From contig JAFDWX010000003.1 in the NCBI GenBank assembly GCA_018268255.1, positions 145,738-209,737 of the forward strand: DNA of 64,000 bases, given 5' to 3'. How positions within the stretch are numbered: position 1 is the stretch's first letter; every line of letters begins with the position of its first letter. The position numbers and the translations under genes were made by a program. Below are positions 50,101-59,900 of this stretch, in pieces. The stretch comes from Armatimonadota bacterium (GTDB lineage Bacteria > Armatimonadota > Fimbriimonadia > Fimbriimonadales > Fimbriimonadaceae). The notes under the pieces are model-generated. The model was given only the letters and a program-made list of their open reading frames with translations, was not told the origin of the DNA and searched no databases.

Positions 50101-53100
50101 ATGCCGGATAATCTAAGACTCATCGAAAAAGCGTTCCTGCTCCGGCAGGTGTCGCTTGACAGCGTTCATGAGAAGAACGTTCGGCATGGACATATCAGCA
50201 CCTTGCATATTTGGCCGGCAAGGCGACCACTTGCCGCTTGCCGAGCCGCGATCATTGCCACGCTGCTTGACGATCCAGGCAACAAGCAGGAACGAGACGA
50301 GATTCTCAAGCGGATGGCTGGCGAATTGGTAACCGCCAAGGACGGGAAAGAAGAGACGAAGGGCGGGATTCTACACTGGAAGCGCGAAACAGAGAACCAG
50401 GAAGACCTCACTTGGTTTCGTGCAAAGATTCGAGAGAAATATGGAAGATCGCCAAGGGTGCTCGATCCGTTTGCCGGAGGAGGAGCAATCCCCCTTGAGG
50501 CAATGCGGCTCGGCTGCGAAACAACCGCCATTGACATCAATCCTGTTGCCTGGTTTGTCCTCAAGTGCACTCTGGACTATCCGTATAGATTTGCGGGCAA
50601 GCTCATGCCCCTTCCGGAGTTCGTGCGGACTGATACAGAGTTTCTCGAGGCTTGGTGCGCTCGGGAAGTGGAGGGGAAAAGACCGTCTAAGAAGCGAGTC
50701 AAGCAGAAAGTGGATCAGATTCTTAGCGGCCAAGGATCAACTGATGCCGACTTCTGGAATGCGGACCTTTCGTGGCATGTGCGAGCGTGGGGCCGGTGGG
50801 TTCTTTCAGAAGCTAGAAAGGAGTTGGCCCCTTACTATCCGACGTATGCCGAATGGCAGCCCGTCGGTGGCTGGCAGAATCGAGAGCCTGTTTCACCACC
50901 AACCAGTGAAATGGACGGAGTGGAGCAGGTGGGGCAAACTTGGCTAAAGCTCGTGCCGTGCAACAACCTAGGCGTTCCTAAGTCATCAGAAGAGCTGAAC
51001 CTAGCTCTGCACGCAGGGGACTTAGCTGATGATCGGATGCCACGTTGGGTTGTCAAGCCGACCGTCGTCTATTTCTGGGGAAGAACAGTTCAATGTCAAA
51101 ACAGCATGTGTCGAGCAACTATCCCGCTGCTAAAGACCCGACTTCTGGTGAATAAGGCCGACAAGCAGGTCTACCTAGATATTGCCCAGGCAGAAGGTGA
51201 GTCCGAACCGCGATTCAAGGTTGCGTCTGTAGCAACTGAGATTTCGGGCACAGTTGGGAAGAGCGGTGCAAAGTGCGTTGCCTGCGGGCAAGTTACAAGA
51301 TCTGATCAGATCCGCTATGAAGGCAGGGCTGGCCGATTGGGGACTATCTTGACAGCCGTAGCTTGTGACGGCCTTGCGGGAAAGGAATACCGGCTCCCGA
51401 CGTCACTGGAAAAACGTTGCGCCGAAGTCCAGCCGGTAATGATTGAAGGTTCGTTTGACAAACTTGTCGGCGGATACATCTCAGAACCTCTTCCCGACAA
51501 GGAAGCACTTGGCATTCGGATACCAAACTACGGTTTTGATAGCTGGGAAAAGCTCTTTTCTAGTCGTCAAGTGTTTGCGCTATCGATCATCGCCCGCAAG
51601 ATTCAGTCCATGACCTTGCGCGACCAAGCGCAAGAGGAGTACGTCGAGGCCATGGTCATGTATATGGCCGCAGTTCTTGACAAGCTGAGCGACTACTCGA
51701 GTGCATTCACTTCGTGGCACAACTCGGGTGAGAAGGTGACACACACCTTTGTGCGGTTTGCATTCCCCATTGTTTGGGACTACGTTGAGGCACCCGTTAC
51801 CTCGAATTCAACGGGAAGCTGGGGCAACCACCTTGAATGGGTGGCCCGTTATATTGAGCATGGTCTCAAGGCTGCAGTTGGCGAGCCCCACATTGTCAGA
51901 GCCTCTGCCACCGAACTACTTACTGGCCCATTTGACGCTATCATCACGGATCCGCCCTACTACGACGCCATCCCGTACTCGGACCTGATGGACTTCTTCT
52001 ACGTATGGTTGCGTCGCACGCTAAACGGCTTGGGTCCGGAGTTTGACGAAGTCTTCAAGAACCAACTTTCGCCTAAATGGGACGAGGAGAAGAATGACGG
52101 CGAGCTAATTGATGACGCCAGCCGGTTTGGAGGCGACCGCGAAGCTTCCAAGAGAGCTTACGAAGATGGGATGCGCCGGGCATTCGAACGATGTAGGGAG
52201 TCCCTGACTGACGAGGGCCGACTTGTCGTCGTTTTCGCTAACAAACAGCCAGAGGCCTGGGAAACCCTTATTTCGGCGCTCATCAAGGCCGGATTTACGG
52301 TCACGTCAAGCTGGCCGATTGAAACCGAGATGGGCAACCGCACGGTGGCCCAAGCCTCGGCGGCTCTCGCCTCTTCGGTATGGATCGTCTGCCGCAAACG
52401 GCATGCCACGGCAAAGGCTGGATGGGACACGGAAGTGCTTCAGCAGATGAACGTCACCATCACGGCGCGATTGCGTGAGTTCTGGGACATGGGCATTCGT
52501 GGACCAGACTTCGTGTGGTCGGCAGTCGGCCCGGCACTTGAGGAATACAGCCGCCATCCGGTGGTTAAGAAGACCGCTGGCCAAGGCGTCCTGAGTGTCA
52601 AGGAGTTCCTCGAACACGTCCGACGTATCGTCGTTGACTTTGTCGTTGGGCGCGTCTTTAGCGAAGGCAACGTCGAGGACGCCGATGTCGCCGCGATCGA
52701 TGACGTCACTGCTTACTACCTGCTACATCGTCATGACTTCGGATTCGACACGGCCCCAATCGGAGCCTGCATCCTCTACGCTATCTCGTGCGGAACGACT
52801 GACACTAGGTTGGCCGGAGCGGCGGATCTCTTAGTCAAGCCCAACAAGAAGCAGGCGATGGGGGAAGAGGACGAGTCGGACGATCCCGATGGTGACGACA
52901 AGAAGAAGTCGAACATGGTTCGTCTGAAACGGTTCAATGAGCGTACCAAGAAGGATCTCGGAGAACGCGAGGAGGGCGAACCAATGCCCCCCCTGATTGA
53001 CCGTGTTCACCGGCTTATGTTGCTCTGGAAGGCGGGTGACCAAGACGACGTGAACGAATATGTTGCCGACATGGGGCTCCAGCACGACCGGCTGTTTCTC

Positions 53101-53343
53101 CAGTTGATGCAGGCTCTCGTCGAGCTTGCTCGTCGGGAGCGGGCGGGCGATGAGCTTCAAACCCTCGAAGCAGCGATGAACCACCTCAAGCGTAACGGGA
53201 CCATCCAGGCTCCAACCCGCAGCGGTGAGAAGCAGGCTCGCCCTGGCAAGAAAGTCAAGGTTGAGCATCCGAGCCTCTTTGATGTGGACGAGTTATCGAC
53301 GATAATAGAGACCCGCAAGGGCTACGGAAAGAAGAAGAAATGA
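50101..53343 (+). CDS. DUF1156 adenine-specific DNA methyltransferase with Zn ribbon
   Basis: This 1,080-residue protein begins with the DUF1156 signature EKAFLLRQVSLDSVHEKNVRHG plus STLHIWPARRPLAACRAAI. The SAM-binding motif is DPFAGGG (122-128) and the catalytic motif DPPY (617-620, FDAIITDPPYYDAIPYSDLM). Paired cysteines at CQNSMC and CVAC form a zinc ribbon (COG1743). The motif order and DPPY fit N6-adenine methylation. The C-terminal 250 residues are acidic and charged. It presumably marks host DNA so that the helicase-nuclease complex spares it. It is coupled to the DUF499 gene by an ATGA overlap. Confidence 0.87.
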   Translation: MPDNLRLIEKAFLLRQVSLDSVHEKNVRHGHISTLHIWPARRPLAACRAAIIATLLDDPGNKQERDEILKRMAGELVTAKDGKEETKGGILHWKRETENQEDLTWFRAKIREKYGRSPRVLDPFAGGGAIPLEAMRLGCETTAIDINPVAWFVLKCTLDYPYRFAGKLMPLPEFVRTDTEFLEAWCAREVEGKRPSKKRVKQKVDQILSGQGSTDADFWNADLSWHVRAWGRWVLSEARKELAPYYPTYAEWQPVGGWQNREPVSPPTSEMDGVEQVGQTWLKLVPCNNLGVPKSSEELNLALHAGDLADDRMPRWVVKPTVVYFWGRTVQCQNSMCRATIPLLKTRLLVNKADKQVYLDIAQAEGESEPRFKVASVATEISGTVGKSGAKCVACGQVTRSDQIRYEGRAGRLGTILTAVACDGLAGKEYRLPTSLEKRCAEVQPVMIEGSFDKLVGGYISEPLPDKEALGIRIPNYGFDSWEKLFSSRQVFALSIIARKIQSMTLRDQAQEEYVEAMVMYMAAVLDKLSDYSSAFTSWHNSGEKVTHTFVRFAFPIVWDYVEAPVTSNSTGSWGNHLEWVARYIEHGLKAAVGEPHIVRASATELLTGPFDAIITDPPYYDAIPYSDLMDFFYVWLRRTLNGLGPEFDEVFKNQLSPKWDEEKNDGELIDDASRFGGDREASKRAYEDGMRRAFERCRESLTDEGRLVVVFANKQPEAWETLISALIKAGFTVTSSWPIETEMGNRTVAQASAALASSVWIVCRKRHATAKAGWDTEVLQQMNVTITARLREFWDMGIRGPDFVWSAVGPALEEYSRHPVVKKTAGQGVLSVKEFLEHVRRIVVDFVVGRVFSEGNVEDADVAAIDDVTAYYLLHRHDFGFDTAPIGACILYAISCGTTDTRLAGAADLLVKPNKKQAMGEEDESDDPDGDDKKKSNMVRLKRFNERTKKDLGEREEGEPMPPLIDRVHRLMLLWKAGDQDDVNEYVADMGLQHDRLFLQLMQALVELARRERAGDELQTLEAAMNHLKRNGTIQAPTRSGEKQARPGKKVKVEHPSLFDVDELSTIIETRKGYGKKKK

Positions 53344-56300
53344 AAGCATGGAGTGATGTAGTCAAGCTGCGGGAAGACGTCCGAATGGGCGAATTGTCGC
53401 TCAGTGAGTTTGCTGCCGATTTGGGCAAGGTCATGGCCGGTGATGGAGATCCGCTGTATGGCGACGTCGAGCAGTTCTTCCTGATCACGTATGCCACGGA
53501 TAGCCTCAAATGCTTGGCGCGCGAAGTGGTGCTATGCCTGTCGGGGAAGAGCGAGAAGTCGGTCCGTCAGATGTCGATGACGTTTGGTGGCGGAAAGACC
53601 CACGCGCTGATCACCCTCTATCATTTGGTTAACGACCCCGATGCTTTGCCAAGAGAAATTCCGGCGGTGCAGGAGTTTGAGTCGGCAATCGGAGTAGCGA
53701 TTCCAAAGGCTCGAGTAGCCTCTTTTCTCGGTGACAAGATAGACCCCGTCAAGGGGTTCGACGCAATTTCGCCGTCAGGAGAAAAGCGATCGCTTCATCA
53801 GCCGTGGAGCATCCTTGCGTGGCAACTCAACGGCCAGGCTGGGCTCAACGAACTCCAAAATGATCCGATGGTTGAGCGCACCGAACCACCCGCCCAACCC
53901 GTTCTCGAAAAGCTCTTGTCTTCGACTGGCATGCCCGTGCTCATCCTCATGGACGAGGTGCTCATGTATGCACGCCGCATGGTCGCGGGCGATGGCGCTT
54001 GGTTTTCGCGTCTCCAGGACTTCTTTCAGTATCTGACCCAAGCCATCGATGCCACTCCGAAATGCGCCTTGATGGCCTCGATCCTCTCTACCAACCCGAA
54101 CGATTACGACGAGGTTGGTTCTCAGACCCAGAAGGAGATTTCGACGATCATCGGTCGGGTTGCTGGTGACGTAGAAGCTCTCCCCGTCGAGGAAAAGGAC
54201 GTTCCAGAAGTTATCCGACGCCGCTTGTTCCAGCTAAAGTCTGTGCCGGACGAAGCGTCCAGAAAAGCGCACGTTCAACCCATCGTCGAGCGGATGGCGC
54301 AGTGGGATGAATCTGTCAACCGAAACCGCCAAGCGGTGGAAGATAAATTCGTAAAAGCGTTCCCATTCCATCCGGATCTCATCGACGCGCTCTACACGAA
54401 GTGGACGCAGCTGGATGCATTCCAGCGGACACGAGGCGTGCTCCAGTCATTTGCTAAAGCACTGCGTGACGCGTATGGCTGGGATAAGAGTCCGGTCATC
54501 GGGCCAGCGGTATTCCTAAGCGCTCCTGGCAACGATCAGGCGAGTGAGTCCATTCGACGGATGTCGGATATTGCGAACCAACAAGAGGGCAAGAAGGCTG
54601 ATTGGGCTCCGATTGTCGTGAAAGAACTCGAGTTCGCGCGAGACGCTCAGAAAGGGTTCGGCTCTCTAAAGGACCGCGAACTGGAATCAGCGGTCATGTC
54701 AGTCTTCATCCACTCCCAGCCTGTCGGCCAAAGGGCTGAACTGCGGGAACTGCTTCACTTTGCTGCATCGACGACATCGGATCGAATCAGCTTTGAGAAT
54801 GGACTCCGGGCATGGGCCGAGCGATCCTGGTTCTTGGACGATGACCTGATCGAGACGCCGCGGCCAGGCGAAGAACATCCTTTGCCGAAGGAATGGCGAC
54901 TCGGTCCAGAGCCGAACATCCGTCAGATGCAAGCGCAGGCACGGCAGCAAATCTTGGCTACAAAGCGCCGAGACATTGATCAGGCCGTGATTGAGGCGAT
55001 TCGCGCGACAGGCGCCCTCACTCAAGGTGCTGCCAACTACGGGGCGAAGGTCCATAACCTTCCCGAGCAGCCTCACTCAAACGCCAACTTTCCCCGAGAC
55101 GATGAAGAGTTCCACTACGTCATTCTTCGCCCAGAGGCAGCCTGCGAAGCGAATGCGCCAAGCGAAATTGCCGAGCGCATGTTCGAACAGGACACCAGCG
55201 TTGACGACCGAAGGGTACACAAGAACCTCCTTGTGCTGCTTGCTCCCACACCAATGGGAGTGGACGGAATTCGAGACCGAGTTGTCGACCGGATGGCCTG
55301 GGAGCATGTAGCGGCGGATATCGGAGAACAGCTCAAGAAGGTTGGAAAAGGCGACGGTGACGTCCTGCTTCAAGACAAGCTCAAGCGTGCTAATGAAGCT
55401 CAACAACGGGCTACGCAACAGATCACGCCTTCTGTGCGAGCGGCCTATACGGTGGGATTGGCCATCGACGAGAACGGCAAGGTGCAAGCCTATGGATTCC
55501 AGCCCGGAGGGATGAACACATTTGATTCATTAGTCAAGGACGCCCGGTTTCGGATCGAAGTTGATCCGCTCAATCCAAGTGCGGTGCTACCTTCAGGTCC
55601 GTACCGAATTTGGCATGAAGACGATCCGAGTCGCCGAGTCAAGGATCTCGTGGGGGCCTTTGCTCAAAATCATCGCCTCCCAAAAATTATCAACATCGAC
55701 GCTGTTTACGAGACGATTCAGCTGGGATGCGAAAAAGGGCTGATAGTGATCCGAGAAACTCGTCCAGATAAATCAATCGCGACCTATTGGCGTCGTCGCC
55801 CAGAACGGAAGGTTCTCGAATCCGACAACACCGAGGCGTGGCTACCAGAGAAAGCAGAGCTCAAGGATCTGGCAGCTTCTTTCCTCTCGAAAGGCACAGT
55901 GCAAGACCTCTGGGAGGGAGACGTACTTTCGAACGATCGACTTCAGAGGTTTTTTAGTGGGAATCACGTGATTCAGGTTGAAGTTGATGAGGGGTACACC
56001 GAACCACTCGGGATTCCAAAGGTCAGTCCTGAGTCACTCTTCGCAGCCGTAAAGTCGGCGGTGGAACAGAAGTTTGTTTGGCTCACCAATGACGGCGCAT
56101 CACTGTACGGCGAATCCGTCTCCGAATCGGATTGGCAGGTCGGAACGATCCTTCGCGTGCCGCCCAAGGCGTTGACTCTCGTAGACGTCCTGCCTACCAA
56201 TCTTCCCGCCGCCTGGAACGATGGATTCTCTAGTATCGGCCTAATTGTTGAGTCCTGCAAGAACGATGATGGAGTGCTATTACCCTGGGCAGCCGTTCGC

Positions 56301-56627
56301 CCCGCGATCGTGGCCGCAGTTGCCAGCAAGCTTGTTCAGATGGAGGGTCACACTGTTGTTCCAGATACCTTGGCAGATGCGATTGGGATCGGATTGAAGC
56401 TCGTTGGTGAGGAATTGCCAGGCAGACGGCGCGCAGACTCGCCGCTTCAACCGCACGAAATTCAAGAGTTAGCGGATCGAATTTCGGAGCTGGAACGCCT
56501 CAGAATTGAAGCCGGAGTCAAAGTTATTTATCGAATCTCAATTGAACTCGAAGGTTCGACCGCGTCTGAGCTCGCACCGAAGCTGAATGAAATCCTCTCT
56601 TCTGTCTCTAGTGACTTGCAGTTTTAA
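53340..56627 (+). CDS. DUF499 AAA+-type ATPase
   Basis: This 1,095-residue protein starts SDVVKLREDVRMGELSLSEFAADL and has Walker A GGGKT (Lys86) in MSMTFGGGKTHALITLYHL and Walker B LILMDEVLMYAR (Asp205, Glu206). These are DUF499/COG1483 features. DUF499 and DUF1156 genes are known to co-occur in defence islands and are labelled anti-phage-associated in protein-family databases; the mechanism is not established to my knowledge. It probably forms one complex with the methyltransferase and helicase. It is the last gene of the plus-strand operon. Confidence 0.86.
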   Translation: MKAWSDVVKLREDVRMGELSLSEFAADLGKVMAGDGDPLYGDVEQFFLITYATDSLKCLAREVVLCLSGKSEKSVRQMSMTFGGGKTHALITLYHLVNDPDALPREIPAVQEFESAIGVAIPKARVASFLGDKIDPVKGFDAISPSGEKRSLHQPWSILAWQLNGQAGLNELQNDPMVERTEPPAQPVLEKLLSSTGMPVLILMDEVLMYARRMVAGDGAWFSRLQDFFQYLTQAIDATPKCALMASILSTNPNDYDEVGSQTQKEISTIIGRVAGDVEALPVEEKDVPEVIRRRLFQLKSVPDEASRKAHVQPIVERMAQWDESVNRNRQAVEDKFVKAFPFHPDLIDALYTKWTQLDAFQRTRGVLQSFAKALRDAYGWDKSPVIGPAVFLSAPGNDQASESIRRMSDIANQQEGKKADWAPIVVKELEFARDAQKGFGSLKDRELESAVMSVFIHSQPVGQRAELRELLHFAASTTSDRISFENGLRAWAERSWFLDDDLIETPRPGEEHPLPKEWRLGPEPNIRQMQAQARQQILATKRRDIDQAVIEAIRATGALTQGAANYGAKVHNLPEQPHSNANFPRDDEEFHYVILRPEAACEANAPSEIAERMFEQDTSVDDRRVHKNLLVLLAPTPMGVDGIRDRVVDRMAWEHVAADIGEQLKKVGKGDGDVLLQDKLKRANEAQQRATQQITPSVRAAYTVGLAIDENGKVQAYGFQPGGMNTFDSLVKDARFRIEVDPLNPSAVLPSGPYRIWHEDDPSRRVKDLVGAFAQNHRLPKIINIDAVYETIQLGCEKGLIVIRETRPDKSIATYWRRRPERKVLESDNTEAWLPEKAELKDLAASFLSKGTVQDLWEGDVLSNDRLQRFFSGNHVIQVEVDEGYTEPLGIPKVSPESLFAAVKSAVEQKFVWLTNDGASLYGESVSESDWQVGTILRVPPKALTLVDVLPTNLPAAWNDGFSSIGLIVESCKNDDGVLLPWAAVRPAIVAAVASKLVQMEGHTVVPDTLADAIGIGLKLVGEELPGRRRADSPLQPHEIQELADRISELERLRIEAGVKVIYRISIELEGSTASELAPKLNEILSSVSSDLQF

Positions 56628-56647
56628 GCCATAAGTGGGTAGGGAGG

Positions 56648-56676
56648 CGACCGCATGTCAAGGCGACGTGCGGTCG
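56648..56676. terminator. Stem-loop after the DUF499 gene
   Basis: CGACCGCA and TGCGGTCG pair perfectly across 13 bases, 21 bases after the stop. No strong T-tract follows. The arms resemble the stem at 57505-57538 (GCGGTC/GACCGC). The rest of the 272-base gap holds TATAAT at 56810-56815, a promoter candidate for the next gene. Confidence 0.5.
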
Positions 56677-56899
56677 TATCCGATAACTAGCAAGCTCGCC
56701 CTTGAATATTGATTATTGAGTGCATTCTCTCCCGTTCCCGCGGGCTTCGCAGCTTCGGTCAGTTAGCGTATAGCGGCACCGAGGCGATCACTTGAAATGG
56801 CCCGCGTCCTATAATCTCAATAAAGTTTCTAATTTCCATGACGTTGCTTGTACAAGTTTCTCTGAGCTCCACTACAAACGAGCTCCAAAGGAGATAATG

Positions 56900-57493
56900 A
56901 TGTCAAACAACAATCACGAATCAATCACATTCATCGGCCCAGATGAGCAAATTCAGACCCTTCACCGACTACTCGGCTCATTTGGGCCACTCATTGACGC
57001 ACCTGTCGAACTTGACATAAGGGACCATCGCTTTTTCGGGGCAATCGAAAGTTTGGAGTCCGACGGATACCTTATGAGTATGTCGTTACTCTCCCGCGGC
57101 ACGATGCTTTGCCAGTGTTTCCCGTTTCTGAGTTCAAGATGCCCGAAATTGCTCATGCTGTCGTCATCGAGCAGCCCCTATGGCGGTTACTACATGTTCG
57201 AGGCATGGTACGGAGGAAAGCGTCGCTTCAGCTCTTGGTTTCCGATTTGGGATAACAACTGCGAGCCCATCCCGGGAATCACAGAAGAGAAGGACTCGCT
57301 TCTCCAAGAGATTTGGGCTTGCTACGACCAAGCAGCTTGCGCCTACGATAAGTCGCTATGCCGACGAAAGGGGAGCCCAAGACGCGCGCTGAATATGCTG
57401 AAGGCTCTTGACCAGAGATGCATCCAGGTCATCAGCGAATATGAGAAGTCGCAACGCGAACGCTTGGTGATGGTGGAGAGTCCAAACGTCTAG
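56900..57493 (+). CDS. Hypothetical island protein
   Basis: This 197-residue protein (MSNNNHESITFIGPDEQIQT) has an alpha/beta look, a Cys-containing middle (MLCQCFPFLSSRCPKLL) and a basic helical end. AAAGGAG lies six bases before the ATG at 56900; ATG 56897 is adjacent. It has its own promoter candidate and a strong terminator, so it is a single unit. No family is recognised. Confidence 0.6.
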   Translation: MSNNNHESITFIGPDEQIQTLHRLLGSFGPLIDAPVELDIRDHRFFGAIESLESDGYLMSMSLLSRGTMLCQCFPFLSSRCPKLLMLSSSSSPYGGYYMFEAWYGGKRRFSSWFPIWDNNCEPIPGITEEKDSLLQEIWACYDQAACAYDKSLCRRKGSPRRALNMLKALDQRCIQVISEYEKSQRERLVMVESPNV

Positions 57494-57503
57494 TCCTCAG
57501 ATT

Positions 57504-57539
57504 AATGCGGTCACCGGTTGGAAGACCGGCGACCGCATT
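57504..57539. terminator. Bidirectional terminator
   Basis: AATGCGGTC and GACCGCATT flank an inner ACCGG-type stem. T-runs occur on the plus side (ATTTTTTAG). It lies between the convergent stops at 57493 and 57542. Confidence 0.88.
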
Positions 57540-57541
57540 TT

Positions 57542-57826
57542 TTAGTTAGGCATCCAATCGGTGTCAATGAGGGTCGCTATATTCAATATCTCCACTTCAT
57601 TGAGTTCTTCAGACCAAGCCATCAGCGCGCAGTTAGATGCAATGAGGCTTCGTAAGTGCTTCGCCTGAATCGGCGTCACATTGCCTATCCACGGCGTAAT
57701 GACGAAAACGAGGAGGTTGCCGTGGATCGTGTCTATCCAGAGCATTGCCGAAGATGGATTCGCCTCCAGAGCGCGCGATATCGCAGACATATCAAGGGTT
57801 TCGAACAGGTGTGGTGTTGTACTCAT
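57542..57826 (-). CDS. Hypothetical small protein
   Basis: This 94-residue protein (MSTTPHLFETLDMSAISRAL to LIDTDWMPN) is acidic. GGAG lies eight bases before the ATG and it ends at a strong terminator, which supports a real gene. It lies about 50 bases downstream of the serine recombinase gene on the same strand and may be cotranscribed. No family is recognised. Confidence 0.55.
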   Translation of the reverse strand: MSTTPHLFETLDMSAISRALEANPSSAMLWIDTIHGNLLVFVITPWIGNVTPIQAKHLRSLIASNCALMAWSEELNEVEILNIATLIDTDWMPN

Positions 57827-57878
57827 TGTGTTTCTCCAAGCGAATACACACGTGCGCCAACAGGTTGAGGAAAAACGG

Positions 57879-59663
57879 TCAAGTCACCTCCTCAATTGAC
57901 GCGTGTACAACTTCGTGGTCAGCAAGCGCTCGGGTTCGATGAGGCTGAGACTCCCGTTGACCACGGACAAACTCCTTTGCATCCACAAACCAATCGATAC
58001 TTTCGATTGCCGCCGACCAACTTGGTGGCTCCAAGGTGCGGCGCGACTCACGCGTGCGATAGGTAGAGCTGCTCGGGTCAGCATAGAAGGCCGCTGTGCT
58101 CGTTCCCCAGGTCGTCATTGCGACGACTCCGCGCTCAGTCAAAGCAATCCATAGGAACGCTCGTCGGATCGCATCTTTCACCGCGGCTTTAGGCAAACCC
58201 TCGAGATTCTGGAGTTCAGCTGGCAGTGAATCTCTACCTGAAACAAGACCGGACTCAATGAGGCGGAGTCTCTCTTCAACTTGCAACCTTTCCTCGCGGA
58301 ACTTTGCCGCAACTCCTGCCAGTTGGTCAGCATCGAGAACGCCGATCAACTTCGAGAGCTCGCCTGACTCGCGTTCACGTAGCACCCCAAGCTGGCGTTC
58401 TAACTCCGTCCTTGCGGCAAGCGCAGCATCACGTCCCGATGATGCGCGGACAAGCTTCAATTCGGTGACAATACAAGGTAGCAAGTGGCCAGTCACCCAT
58501 GCGTCCAGTACATCCGCCTGAACAATTTTCGTCCCACGACGATTGCAGGGTCGAGACCCACGCTTATGATTGCAGATGAACTGCTGCCGAACACTGCCAT
58601 CAAGCCTCTTCCGGTGGTTGATGGTCATCGGGCGACCGCACTGACCGCAGACAACTATGCCAGTCAATAGATGTGTTGCCCCGAGGCTCTTCGTACCTGG
58701 CACAAGGCCATTAGCAAGTTTGCGCTGAGCCTCCTCAAAGAGAGGAATCGGCACAACGGTTTCAGTCTTGCATCCGTCTGGCCCAGAAAGTAGTAGTCGG
58801 TCGCACCGGTATTCCTGGCCCCGATGTCGCCATCGCCCAACGTACATGCAGTTGGACAGGATAGTCCGAACCTGCGAGGTGTACACCTTTTCCGGATGCA
58901 TGACTTGATGGTTCCTAGCCGAAACTGAGATCCGCACGTGCTCATCCATCAGTTTGTTTGCGATTGCTGTAATGCCGCATGGACCTGAACCGTTGTCACC
59001 CACTACGAACATTGCGAAGATTCGTCTGACGATTTCCAACTCGGCATGAACGGGCTCGACCTCCTGGGTCTTAAGCCCCTTTGATCGATACCCGAAGCAA
59101 CTTGGGTTTCGTGAGAACATTCCGCGCTCAGCCTTGTATTGCTGATCGCGACGGATGTCTTCAGAAATCTGATCGCGCCATTGTCTGGCGGCGGCTCCGT
59201 CCACAGCGGCTTGATAGAGTCCGCGCGCAGAATGAATCTCAACATCTCGGCCCTGCGCAAAAAACCTGACGCCAAATTCTATAAATCGTTTTAGAATTGC
59301 GTCTGCGACGCCGTTATCGCGGTAGAGCCGGTCAGCCTTATAGACCATCACAACATCGATGGCCCCAGCCTCCACGGCTCCCATCATGCGCGTGAGTTCC
59401 GGACGATACGGTGGATCGAACCGGTCACGCCCGTCATCCCAGTACCAATCTCCCTTTTGCCCCTCGGCCTCTTCAAAGATGGTGATGTTCTGAGGGCTGA
59501 AACCGAGCGCATTCGCGTCTGCAATACAACGCTCAAGTTGCTCCGCTCTGCTATGCGATCGTCCTTCGGTCGCAGTGGACTTCCTTGCGTAGACGGCGAT
59601 TCGTAGCAGAGCGTTCCTGGGATCGCCCCACTGTAGCGGTTCTATATCGTGATTGTTCTTCAT
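57879..59663 (-). CDS. Large serine recombinase
   Basis: This 594-residue protein has the catalytic domain at RIAVYARKSTATEG, with Ser29 the likely nucleophile, and VVMVYKADRLYRD. A recombinase domain follows (CFGYRSKGLKTQEVEPVHAE, then SNCMYVGRWRHRG). A zinc ribbon (CGQCGRPM ... CNHKRGSRPC) and a coiled-coil region (LEGLPKAAVKDAIRR) complete the architecture of phage/ICE integrases and TnpX-type transposases. GAGGAG precedes the ATG at 59663. It is oriented opposite to, and not closely similar to, the recombinase at 62418, so it may belong to a second, nested element or be an ancillary excision enzyme. Confidence 0.9.
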   Translation of the reverse strand: MKNNHDIEPLQWGDPRNALLRIAVYARKSTATEGRSHSRAEQLERCIADANALGFSPQNITIFEEAEGQKGDWYWDDGRDRFDPPYRPELTRMMGAVEAGAIDVVMVYKADRLYRDNGVADAILKRFIEFGVRFFAQGRDVEIHSARGLYQAAVDGAAARQWRDQISEDIRRDQQYKAERGMFSRNPSCFGYRSKGLKTQEVEPVHAELEIVRRIFAMFVVGDNGSGPCGITAIANKLMDEHVRISVSARNHQVMHPEKVYTSQVRTILSNCMYVGRWRHRGQEYRCDRLLLSGPDGCKTETVVPIPLFEEAQRKLANGLVPGTKSLGATHLLTGIVVCGQCGRPMTINHRKRLDGSVRQQFICNHKRGSRPCNRRGTKIVQADVLDAWVTGHLLPCIVTELKLVRASSGRDAALAARTELERQLGVLRERESGELSKLIGVLDADQLAGVAAKFREERLQVEERLRLIESGLVSGRDSLPAELQNLEGLPKAAVKDAIRRAFLWIALTERGVVAMTTWGTSTAAFYADPSSSTYRTRESRRTLEPPSWSAAIESIDWFVDAKEFVRGQRESQPHRTRALADHEVVHASIEEVT

Positions 59664-59821
59664 TTCCACTCCTCTATCGCTCTTGATTACAGAAATGAGG
59701 ATTTTCATGTGAAGCATTGATAGTTGTCAACGCTTTTCAAGAACACCCTCAGCTCGCAGGTTCAATCTGGGCAATATAGTGAGTGTTTCTGCTTAGTTCC
59801 CCGCAACACCTACACGATTTA

Positions 59822-59833
59822 TTGACAATTGTC
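59822..59833 (+). promoter_or_regulatory. TTGACA box with overlapping palindrome
   Basis: TTGACA (59822-59827) overlaps the perfect palindrome GACAATTGTC (59824-59833). It lies in the 237-base divergent gap between the recombinase at 59663 and the gene at 59901. A -10 box at the right spacing is weak. No gene is seen in this gap. Confidence 0.4.
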
Positions 59834-59900
59834 TCCGGGGTAGTTGAATTAAAAAACAGCACCCTCACATAATGGCCAGTCCTCATTGAAGGAGTGCCAT

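Noticed and set aside
46507..56627. DISARM or BREX system
   Set aside because: The helicase-methylase logic is similar, but drmA, drmB and drmC (or BrxC, PglX, PglZ) are not here. DUF1156 and DUF499 point to a different group.
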